Shown: piece by piece, positions 1-5,854 of the stretch | Numbering within the stretch: the first letter of the stretch is position 1 | How the letters are laid out: every line of letters begins with the position of its first letter | DNA from: Rickettsia typhi | GTDB lineage: Bacteria; Pseudomonadota; Gammaproteobacteria; Burkholderiales; Burkholderiaceae_C | Assembly: GCA_943325485.2 (NCBI GenBank) | Contig: CALPPP020000076.1 | Location: 1-6,358 of the forward strand | Direction: 5' to 3' | Length of the DNA stretch: 6,358 nucleotides | Translations under genes and position numbers: made by a program | The notes under the pieces: model-generated | Told to the model about the DNA's origin: nothing | The model's input: only the letters and a program-made list of their open reading frames with translations | Databases searched by the model: none

Positions 1-75
1 CAAACCCTTGATGGCGGTGAACACATACACCGCACCCCAATAGCCGCCTGCACGATCATGGTCGAGTACAAACAT
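1..75 (-). CDS. bchZ: Chlorophyllide a oxidoreductase subunit BchZ, N-terminal fragment (cut by window edge)
   Basis: Only the first 25 codons are present; the gene continues beyond base 1. The reading opens [19 protein letters not shown] and continues TAIKGL, which I recognise as the conserved BchZ N-terminus. BchZ pairs with BchY to form the catalytic, nitrogenase-MoFe-like component of chlorophyllide a oxidoreductase, which reduces the C7=C8 bond of ring B in bacteriochlorophyll a synthesis. The ATG (75-73) overlaps the bchY stop by one base in a TGATG junction, which favours translational coupling. A good Shine-Dalgarno (GAGGAG, 89-84) lies 8 bases upstream, inside the end of bchY. The cysteine of BchZ that helps hold the shared cluster in characterised enzymes (about residue 35) would fall just outside the window. 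The identity is firm despite the short length, because of the gene order bchC-X-Y-Z. Confidence 0.93.
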   Translation of the reverse strand, partial: MFVLDHDRAGGYWGAVYVFTAIKGL

Positions 76-1604
76 CAGCCCATCTCCTCGGCTTTGCGTT
101 TTTTCTGCTTCTTCTCGAACTGGCGACGTACTTCTTTTTTGAAGTCAGGGTGCATGACGGGAACGTTTTCCCACACACCTGCTTCGTCGCCTTGGCCCAC
201 TGTGCCAAAAAACGCTTTCATTTCATCGAAGCGGGCTTGGTTGCCGATGGCAGCATTCACCACTTGAATGAGCGAGCCTGCACCGGCCACACCCATCAAG
301 GGACGGGCAGAGATGAGGTTGGTGAAATACAGCGAGGGAATGCACAGCTCTTTGGCAGCTTGCACCACGGGGGTGGTGCCAATGGCCAATTGAGGTTTGA
401 ACTCGTGCATGGCAGCCAAGTCTTGTTCTAGGGAAGCACGGAACTGCACATGCACACCTTTGGACTTCAACCAGTCGGCATCGTGTTGGTTCCAAGGCGT
501 GGCAGGACAGGCACTGCCCACATAGCGCAGGTCAGCGCCGCACTCGATCAACAAACGCGCCACCAACAGCTCGGAGCCTTCATAGCCACTGAGGGTGATA
601 CGGCCATTGATTTTTTGCGAAGCCAACACACCGCGCATGGCACCCAAGGTCTGGTTTCGGGCCGCGTCGATTTTGTCTTGGCTGACGCCACAAGCCGCAC
701 CGATAGAACCCAACCAATCGTGGGTGCCCTCGACGCCCACGGGGGCAGAACCCACGATGGGGCGGCCTGCCGCTTGGAATTCGCGAATGCTGGCGGTATA
801 GAAAGGATGGATCGCTGCCACCGCTTTGCAGTCCAAGGCGGCATAGAGTTCGCGCCACTCGCGGGTGGGGGCAACGGTGCCGACTGCCAAATCCATGGGC
901 GCAATCATTTGCGCAATGATCATGGGGTCTGCGGGGAACATCTCACCCAGCAAGGTGATGGTGGGCTTGACACTTCGCGCTTGCCGGGGTGCAGCCACGG
1001 GGCCAGCCATGGCTTCTTGGCGAGCATAGTGCAACATGGCACCGGCCAGCACATCTTTGGCCTCGGCATGGGTGGGCACACCAAACCCTGGCACATCGAT
1101 GCCAATGATGCGCACACCGTTGATTTCTTTGGGCAACAACTGAAGCGGCACACCGCTGGCAGTGGGCACACACAGGTTGATGATGACGATGCAGTCAAGC
1201 TTCTCAGGGTCCGCTTGGGCGTAAACCGCCTCACGAATGTCCTCGAACAATTTACCGGTCACCAAGGTCTCGGAATTGAAGGGCACATAGCCCACGGTAC
1301 GGCGAGCACCATAGAAATGCGAGGTGAAGGTGAGACCGTACACGCAGCAGGCCGAGCCGCTCAAGATGGTAGCGGTGCGACGCATACGCAAGCCCACACG
1401 CAAGGAACCAAAAGCGGGGCACATGCTTTGCGGCTGGTCGTGGGGACCCTTGGGATAGTCGGCGGCGTACTGCGCCAGCACTTCGCTCTTGCCCGCTTTG
1501 GCCGCCGCGTCCAGCATTTGGTCTTTACCCGCATGACAACCCAAACCATCAGCGCTGGTGGCAGCGGCATTGGGCAAAGGAGTGATGGGAATGATGTCGC
1601 TCAT
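75..1604 (-). CDS. bchY: Chlorophyllide a oxidoreductase subunit BchY
   Basis: BchY is one half of the (BchY-BchZ)2 catalytic component that reduces chlorophyllide a at ring B with electrons from BchX. From the ATG at 1604 the protein has 509 residues, normal for the family. The conserved N-terminal block [18 protein letters not shown] (residues 55-72) and [10 protein letters not shown] (82-91) are clear. Cys62, Cys87 and Cys145 have the spacing (25 and 58) that I recall for the three BchY ligands of the [4Fe-4S] cluster in the Roseobacter denitrificans enzyme; the fourth ligand comes from BchZ. An in-frame GTG at 1613 would overlap the bchX stop in a GTGA junction and add three residues (VNP, read as MNP). 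Neither start has a clear Shine-Dalgarno, so coupling to bchX translation is likely. I prefer the ATG because it gives the same cysteine numbering as the characterised protein, but this is not proof. The C-terminus is strongly basic (KKQKKRK). Confidence 0.96.
   Translation of the reverse strand: MSDIIPITPLPNAAATSADGLGCHAGKDQMLDAAAKAGKSEVLAQYAADYPKGPHDQPQSMCPAFGSLRVGLRMRRTATILSGSACCVYGLTFTSHFYGARRTVGYVPFNSETLVTGKLFEDIREAVYAQADPEKLDCIVIINLCVPTASGVPLQLLPKEINGVRIIGIDVPGFGVPTHAEAKDVLAGAMLHYARQEAMAGPVAAPRQARSVKPTITLLGEMFPADPMIIAQMIAPMDLAVGTVAPTREWRELYAALDCKAVAAIHPFYTASIREFQAAGRPIVGSAPVGVEGTHDWLGSIGAACGVSQDKIDAARNQTLGAMRGVLASQKINGRITLSGYEGSELLVARLLIECGADLRYVGSACPATPWNQHDADWLKSKGVHVQFRASLEQDLAAMHEFKPQLAIGTTPVVQAAKELCIPSLYFTNLISARPLMGVAGAGSLIQVVNAAIGNQARFDEMKAFFGTVGQGDEAGVWENVPVMHPDFKKEVRRQFEKKQKKRKAEEMG
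84..89 (-). promoter_or_regulatory. Ribosome binding site of bchZ
   Basis: GAGGAG on the minus strand, 8 bases before the bchZ ATG and embedded in the last codons of bchY (the AEEMG end). It supports the ATG at 75 as the bchZ start. It is one of only two good Shine-Dalgarno sequences among the junctions in this window. Confidence 0.75.
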
Positions 1605-1609
1605 GGGAT

Positions 1610-2611
1610 TCACACTTCGTCGTAAACCACTTCGAGGGTGGGCCGGTCGATGACGGTTTTGCCTGTCATATCGACTTCGGTAGCGGGCGTCATGACAAAG
1701 TCGCGGCCAGTGACATCGGCGCTGAACAGGCCGAGCAATTCGTCTTGTGTTTGGGGCTTGGGTCGCACCGGGGGCGCGTCAGCCACGTTTTGTGCCAACT
1801 CGGCAAACAAGGGGCCCCAGGCGCTGTCGGGTGTGCCAATGATTTCGTAGCTGGCGCTTTTGCGGCGAATGTCTTCATTGGCTGGAATGGCGGCCAACAC
1901 CGGAATGCCCGCATTGGTTGCAAAGGCCTGGGCTTCGCCGGTGCCGTCGTCTTTATTGATGACCATGCCGGCCACGCCGACATTGCCACCGAGCTTGCGG
2001 AAGTACTCCACTGCGCTGCACACGTTGTTGGCCACATACAGCGACTGCAAGTCGTTGGAGGCGACGACGATCACTTTTTGGCACATATCGCGGGCAATGG
2101 GCAGACCAAAGCCACCGCAGACCACGTCGCCAAGGAAATCGAGCAAGACAAAGTCAAAGCCCCACTCATGAAAACCGAGTTTTTCCAGGGTTTCAAAACC
2201 GTGGATGATGCCGCGCCCACCGCAGCCGCGACCGACCTCGGGACCACCGAGTTCCATGGCGTAAACACCGTCTCGAATGAAACACACGTCGCCAATCTTG
2301 ACTTCTTCGCCAGCGAGTTTTTTCTTGGAAGATGTTTCGATGATGGTGGGACAGGCCTTGCCGCCGAACAACAAACTGGTGGTGTCGCTCTTCGGGTCAC
2401 AGCCAATGAGCAACACTTTTTTACCTTGCTGGGCCATCATGTAACTGAGGTTGGCCAGCGTGAAACTTTTGCCAATGCCGCCCTTGCCATAAATGGCAAT
2501 GATTTGGGTTTCTTTGGTGACCTCGCCGGTGTGAACCGCATCAGGCTCCACAAACGCCTCTTGGCGCAAGCGATCTACAAATTGAACAGGTTTTTCGTTG
2601 GCAGTACTCAT
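1610..2611 (-). CDS. bchX: Chlorophyllide a reductase iron protein subunit BchX
   Basis: BchX is the NifH-like ATPase of chlorophyllide a oxidoreductase. As a homodimer it carries a bridging [4Fe-4S] cluster and passes electrons to BchY-BchZ on ATP hydrolysis. The 333-residue protein shows the deviant P-loop YGKGGIGKS (residues 41-49), the switch region GCDPKSDTT (70-78), and two cluster cysteines, Cys130 (in GRGCGGRGI) and Cys165 (in DFLGDVVCGGF). The DFLGDVVCGG wording and the long N-terminal extension (about 35 residues before the first strand) distinguish it from the paralogue BchL and from NifH. I chose the ATG at 2611, which overlaps the bchC stop by one base (TGATG) and has a good Shine-Dalgarno. 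A TTG one codon earlier is possible but unnecessary. The gene ends 5 bases before the preferred bchY start. All motifs look intact. Confidence 0.97.
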   Translation of the reverse strand: MSTANEKPVQFVDRLRQEAFVEPDAVHTGEVTKETQIIAIYGKGGIGKSFTLANLSYMMAQQGKKVLLIGCDPKSDTTSLLFGGKACPTIIETSSKKKLAGEEVKIGDVCFIRDGVYAMELGGPEVGRGCGGRGIIHGFETLEKLGFHEWGFDFVLLDFLGDVVCGGFGLPIARDMCQKVIVVASNDLQSLYVANNVCSAVEYFRKLGGNVGVAGMVINKDDGTGEAQAFATNAGIPVLAAIPANEDIRRKSASYEIIGTPDSAWGPLFAELAQNVADAPPVRPKPQTQDELLGLFSADVTGRDFVMTPATEVDMTGKTVIDRPTLEVVYDEV

Positions 2612-3558
2612 CAATTTCTCCAGTCCATGACCATCTTCAAACAGTGGGGGTCGCCAAAGGCGACTTCATACGCGTCTAGCGCTTTATCAGGCGTTTGGGT
2701 GTGGGTCAGCAAGCCATCCAAGGACAAGCGTCCGTTGTGGATCAATTCGTTAACAGCCAGCAGGTCTGGTTTTTTCCATTCGGTGGCGACACGAATTTGC
2801 GCCTCCCTTATGAAAGCCGGTGTGTAGGCAAAAGACAAATCTTGTGTGTAAAAACCAGCCAACACCACTTCGCCACCGTGGGCTAAACGGGAAATCAATC
2901 CATTGAGTAAGGTGCTGTCACCGCTCACGTCGTAAATGGCTTGGTAGTCTTTGCGACCGTCTTCATCGGGGTGAATAACTTTGTAGCCTTCGCCGCCGAG
3001 CTGACGCACCGGATTCGTTTCCCACACCGTGGGCGCTGGCAGGCCAGCAGCGACCACCAAACGCGCCAGCAAACGCCCCATGACGCCGTGTCCAACGATC
3101 AGGTCGGGGGCAATGATGGGATCGCGTTTACCGCCAATGGAGACAGCGTGGTAAACGGTGGCAGCCAAGGCCAACAATATCGCGTTGGCACCGAGACCTT
3201 GGTCCACAGGTATGACACGGCTGTGAGGCACCACCATGGTGGCACCTGCACCGCCAAATAAATTGGTTGCACCCGTAAAGGTATAGGAACCCGGCACAAA
3301 CACCCACTCACCCTCTTTCACTGGAGAAGCAGGCGGCGCATGTTTGACCACGCCTACCGTTTCATAACCTGGGACCAAGGGGTAAGCCAAACCTGGGAAA
3401 GGTGGCATGGTGCCAGTCCAAAGCAAGCGCTCAGTGCCTGTGCTGATGCCGCTGTAAGCGACATCCACCACGAGGTCGTCCGCACCCGGATCGCGCAAGT
3501 CAAGTTGCTTGACCGACAACAGTCTGGGGGCGTCAAAAACGATGGCTTGAGCTTTCAT
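2611..3558 (-). CDS. bchC: 3-hydroxyethyl bacteriochlorophyllide a dehydrogenase BchC
   Basis: BchC oxidises the C3 1-hydroxyethyl group of the bacteriochlorophyllide to acetyl, near the end of bacteriochlorophyllide a formation. The 315-residue protein has the medium-chain dehydrogenase fold: an N-terminal GroES-like part with YSGISTGTERLLWTG (residues 35-49) and VPGYETVGVV (62-71), then a nucleotide-binding part with GHGVMG (156-161) and an acidic residue (Glu180) after the second strand, as in NAD-dependent members. The only cysteine is Cys306, and the usual zinc-binding Cys and GHE motifs are replaced (SGIS and GYE). So a classical catalytic zinc site is not visible; as far as I recall this is usual for BchC. 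The start is the ATG at 3558, which gives the standard MKAQAIVFDAP beginning. There is no Shine-Dalgarno before it, and a predicted promoter ends almost on top of it. The stop overlaps the bchX ATG by one base. Confidence 0.96.
   Translation of the reverse strand: MKAQAIVFDAPRLLSVKQLDLRDPGADDLVVDVAYSGISTGTERLLWTGTMPPFPGLAYPLVPGYETVGVVKHAPPASPVKEGEWVFVPGSYTFTGATNLFGGAGATMVVPHSRVIPVDQGLGANAILLALAATVYHAVSIGGKRDPIIAPDLIVGHGVMGRLLARLVVAAGLPAPTVWETNPVRQLGGEGYKVIHPDEDGRKDYQAIYDVSGDSTLLNGLISRLAHGGEVVLAGFYTQDLSFAYTPAFIREAQIRVATEWKKPDLLAVNELIHNGRLSLDGLLTHTQTPDKALDAYEVAFGDPHCLKMVMDWRN
2617..2621 (-). promoter_or_regulatory. Ribosome binding site of bchX
   Basis: GGAGA on the minus strand, about 5 to 6 bases before the ATG at 2611 and inside the final codons of bchC. 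It decides the bchX start in favour of ATG 2611 over the TTG at 2614. Together with the one-base stop/start overlap it suggests re-initiation or coupled translation from bchC. Confidence 0.75.
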
Positions 3559-3562
3559 GTTT

Positions 3563-3606
3563 TGTATTTTTATGTTGACGACTCATTGTGTCAACTTGAA
3601 TTGACG
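3563..3606 (-). promoter_or_regulatory. Paired PpsR/CrtJ-type operator at the bchC promoter
   Basis: Two 18-base sites follow the PpsR/CrtJ pattern TGT-N12-ACA with one mismatch each. The distal site (plus strand TGTCAACTTGAATTGACG, 3589-3606) covers the -35. The proximal site (TGTATTTTTATGTTGACG, 3563-3580) covers the -10. They are separated by exactly 8 bp (3581-3588). PpsR/CrtJ is the redox- and oxygen-responsive repressor of bch, crt and puc genes in purple bacteria, and cooperative binding to two palindromes 8 bp apart over -35 and -10 is known for the Rhodobacter bchC promoter. The regulator gene is not in this window, so identity of the binding protein is inferred. Confidence 0.72.
3567..3594 (-). 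promoter_or_regulatory. Predicted sigma70-type promoter of bchCXYZ
   Basis: On the minus strand a perfect TTGACA (3594-3589) is followed, after 16 bases, by TAAAAA (3572-3567). The -35 is consensus; the -10 is weak, which suits a regulated promoter. The expected transcription start, about 7 bases downstream, is near 3560, only two or three bases before the bchC ATG at 3558. The element fills the 75-base gap between crtF and bchC. The prediction is from sequence only, but the same arrangement occurs upstream of crtE, which strengthens it. Confidence 0.65.
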
Positions 3607-3633
3607 TTTTTCTTGACCAACTAGGGTAAACAC

Positions 3634-4794
3634 TTAATTTTTCTGCGCCAACAGCAGGCGAGTGTGCAAAGGCATGGGGTTGGCAATGTTCACCACCGAC
3701 GCAAAACCAGCCTCTTTCAGCAGGCTTGTGAGCTCCTCTGGGGAGCGCAAACGGCCACTGCCCATGGCGAGCAAGTAGAAATGGAAATAGGCGTCTCCCA
3801 CCGAATGTGCCCCAGTAGCCTGTGCCATAGGCTCGGCCAACAACAGCATGCCACCCACAGGCAGTGCTTGGTGAATGGACTTGAGCAGGGCCTTGACGGT
3901 GGCGTCAGGATGGTCGTGCGCCACCCGCACCAAGGTCACCAAGTCAGCGCCCTTGGGCAAGCTGTCACTGATGAAACTGCCGCCATGCGCAATGGCTCTG
4001 CGACCCAAGCCGTTGGCCTCAAAGCGAGCCTGCGCAAGTGCAGCCACAGGGGGCAAATCGAACAGCATGAGTTGCAGCTGGGTGTGTTGTTGACCCAAGG
4101 CCGTGATCCAACCGCCTTGGCCGCCGCCCACATCCATCACACAATGGTGTTGCGAAAAATCATAGGAAGCCAATAGCTCCTCGATCACATACCGCTGCGA
4201 GGTTGCCATCAACTCCGAATAGCGTGCCACTTTCTCGGCTTCCCAAGAGGGTGGTTTGTCGCCGTTCATATAGGGCCAATAGGCTTGCATATGCGGCTGA
4301 ATTTCATCGCGTAACAAGGCCAAGGTGTCACGCATGTCCTCGTACAACACCGCGTTGTGCTCGATCATCAATCGTAAGCCCACGTCTGCTGCCACGGGTG
4401 CGCCTAAGGCGCCTAAACCGAAAAGGTCAGCGCCGCGCATCTCCAATAAGCGCAACGACACCGCAGAGTGCAACAGACGTTGCAGTGCGGGTGAACCGAT
4501 GTGGCATTCCTTGGACAGCTCATCCAAGGTCTTAGGGCCGTCACGCAAAATTTCCAATAAGCGCAAGCGCACACAAGAAAGCAATACCTGAGAATGCACA
4601 AAGCCAGCCATCAACTGGAACAACTGTGCGGCACGTCGGCGGGTTACCCATCGCGTCATGGGGTTTCCAATCGCCCAGCGGTAAAAGACAGGCGACGTCA
4701 TCCACCCATCTACCCATTTATCAAACTGGCTGCGCCAACCAGGACGGGCTGGAGCTGTCTGGAAACCGCCTTTGGCAAGGTCTAGGCTTTTCAT
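3634..4794 (-). CDS. crtF: Demethylspheroidene O-methyltransferase CrtF
   Basis: CrtF transfers a methyl group from S-adenosylmethionine to the C1 hydroxyl of carotenoids of the spheroidene/spirilloxanthin pathway, such as demethylspheroidene. From the ATG at 4794 the protein has 386 residues, close to the family length. An N-terminal helical and winged-helix dimerisation part (about residues 50-130, with FQLMAGFVHSQVLLS) precedes a Rossmann methyltransferase domain. The SAM motif VMDVGGGQGGW is at 219-229, an acid in LFDLPPV at about 246 and VRVAHDHPD at 290-298, where related O-methyltransferases have their conserved catalytic region. The frame is open back to a TTG at 4815 that would overlap the crtE stop by four bases (TTGA); I prefer the ATG, 17 bases after that stop, though its ribosome site is weak. 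No terminator follows the TAA at 3634, so read-through into bchC is plausible. Confidence 0.94.
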   Translation of the reverse strand: MKSLDLAKGGFQTAPARPGWRSQFDKWVDGWMTSPVFYRWAIGNPMTRWVTRRRAAQLFQLMAGFVHSQVLLSCVRLRLLEILRDGPKTLDELSKECHIGSPALQRLLHSAVSLRLLEMRGADLFGLGALGAPVAADVGLRLMIEHNAVLYEDMRDTLALLRDEIQPHMQAYWPYMNGDKPPSWEAEKVARYSELMATSQRYVIEELLASYDFSQHHCVMDVGGGQGGWITALGQQHTQLQLMLFDLPPVAALAQARFEANGLGRRAIAHGGSFISDSLPKGADLVTLVRVAHDHPDATVKALLKSIHQALPVGGMLLLAEPMAQATGAHSVGDAYFHFYLLAMGSGRLRSPEELTSLLKEAGFASVVNIANPMPLHTRLLLAQKN

Positions 4795-4811
4795 GGTCTT
4801 CAGATGCAACG

Positions 4812-5717
4812 TCAAGCCTTGGCTCTGTGCTTGGAGACCGCGACATGCCGCTGAATATGTTCATAAGCCGACTGGGGCACCAAGCGCTCGGATTCCATGC
4901 GCACCAGATGCTGCATGGCTTGGCGGTTTGCACAGGCTGGTACAGATTTAACCGCGGCATCCATCAACTTTTGGAAATACGCCAATGCACCTGCCAGCCC
5001 TAAGTCGGCAGCGGCGCTGGGACGGCCATGCTGAGCATCTTGGCCCACGGGTTTGCCTAAGGTCTCGGCTTGACCCATGACATCGCGGATGTCATCAGCC
5101 ACTTGGTAAGCCTCACCCAGCGCTTCACCCAAGGCACGCCAAGGTGCAGGGTCAACACCTGCAGCCTGGGCACCCGCGCAAGTGGCTGCCACAAACAAAG
5201 CACCTGTTTTGGCACGTTGGTATTGGCTGAGTGCCACCTTGGTTTCGCACTCCCAAGCTTGTCCCGCCACGATGCCATCTGGGGCACCCACACCATCGCT
5301 GATGGTGGAAATGAGGTCTACCAAACGAGAGGGGCGAAGTCTTCCGGCACGCGCCATGACTTGGTAGGCCATGACAATCAAACCATCACCTGTTAGCAAG
5401 GCCAAAGGCTCGCCATAGAGTTTGTGGACAGTGATTTGGCCGCGACGTGTGTCCGCATCGTCAAAGCAAGGCATATCGTCGTGCACCAAGGAGGCACAGT
5501 GCATGAGCTCAATCGCCACAGCAGCCGCGTCTGAAAGCGCCGGTGCATCGTCGCCACAGGCTTTGGCGACTGCCAAACACAGCTGAGGGCGAATACGCGC
5601 TCCGCCTGGGAACACCGCGTGGCGCATGGCAGCCATCAAACGCGGTGGTGCACTCATGGCCTGAATATGGGAAAAATGCAGTTCTAGCGCGGCTTCAATG
5701 CGGTTTGGCATGCTCAT
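4812..5717 (-). CDS. crtE: Geranylgeranyl diphosphate synthase CrtE
   Basis: CrtE is a trans-prenyltransferase that condenses farnesyl diphosphate with isopentenyl diphosphate to give GGPP for carotenoids and for the bacteriochlorophyll side chain. With the ATG at 5717 it has 301 residues, typical for the family. Visible motifs are PGGARIRPQL (residues 37-46), the first aspartate-rich motif in LVHDDMPCFDD (77-87), YQRAKTGALF (166-175), and the second aspartate-rich motif DDIRD (208-212) followed by GKPVGQDAQHGRPS. All catalytic aspartates are present. The start is uncertain: the frame is open to a GTG at 5774, which would add 19 non-conserved residues and coincide with the predicted transcription start. 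I prefer the ATG at 5717, preceded by a G-run (5728-5723) that can act as a weak ribosome site; the next ATG at 5711 is also possible. The four-base approach to crtF suggests one transcript for both. Confidence 0.94.
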   Translation of the reverse strand: MSMPNRIEAALELHFSHIQAMSAPPRLMAAMRHAVFPGGARIRPQLCLAVAKACGDDAPALSDAAAVAIELMHCASLVHDDMPCFDDADTRRGQITVHKLYGEPLALLTGDGLIVMAYQVMARAGRLRPSRLVDLISTISDGVGAPDGIVAGQAWECETKVALSQYQRAKTGALFVAATCAGAQAAGVDPAPWRALGEALGEAYQVADDIRDVMGQAETLGKPVGQDAQHGRPSAAADLGLAGALAYFQKLMDAAVKSVPACANRQAMQHLVRMESERLVPQSAYEHIQRHVAVSKHRAKA

Positions 5718-5776
5718 GGGAGCCCCCCAAATGGCGTGGCAACCACCGCTTCGACCAGCCGAAGCGACATCCACAG

Positions 5777-5820
5777 TGTCAATTTAACATGACACTAGAG
5801 ATTGTCAATCTGAATTTATA
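5777..5820 (-). promoter_or_regulatory. Paired PpsR/CrtJ-type operator at the crtE promoter
   Basis: The proximal site (plus strand TGTCAATTTAACATGACA, 5777-5794) is a perfect TGT-N12-ACA match and covers the -10. The distal site (TGTCAATCTGAATTTATA, 5803-5820) has a perfect half-site at the -35 and one mismatch in the outer half. The gap between them is exactly 8 bp (5795-5802), as at bchC. Read on the minus strand, the two distal sites share AATTCA and TTGACA at the same positions. Repression of crtEF by a PpsR/CrtJ protein is the natural reading. Confidence 0.72.
5781..5808 (-). promoter_or_regulatory. Predicted sigma70-type promoter of crtEF
   Basis: On the minus strand a perfect TTGACA (5808-5803) is followed after 16 bases by TAAATT (5786-5781). 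The expected transcription start is near 5774, giving a leader of about 57 bases to the crtE ATG at 5717. The spacing and -10 style match the bchC promoter. Based on sequence alone. Confidence 0.65.
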
Positions 5821-5854
5821 ACAGCCTAGGGTTTACCAAGGTGCGGCCTGCGGC

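Noticed and set aside
450..1625. Long plus-strand open frame (391 codons) opposite bchY
   Set aside because: It is antisense to a complete, well-conserved bchY, has no recognisable family and has a low-complexity Gly/His/Thr/Gln-rich composition typical of the shadow frame of a GC-rich gene.
1745..2827. Long plus-strand open frame (360 codons) opposite bchX and the end of bchC
   Set aside because: It runs across the boundary of two real genes on the other strand and has no recognisable motifs; a shadow frame caused by codon bias.
2611..3558. Missing zinc-site residues in BchC as a sign of gene decay
   Set aside because: The frame is complete, the nucleotide-binding motif is intact, and as far as I recall absence of the classical zinc ligands is normal in BchC proteins.
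3574..3595. GTTGAC-N10-GTCAAC inverted repeat as a separate operator
   Set aside because: Its arms are the inner half-sites of the two PpsR/CrtJ-like palindromes, so it is already explained by that pair.
4442..4566. Repeated 14-mer TCCAATAAGCGCAA (4442-4455 and 4553-4566)
   Set aside because: Both copies lie inside crtF and encode the same LRLLE peptide in two helices of the N-terminal domain; protein-level similarity explains it better than a DNA repeat.
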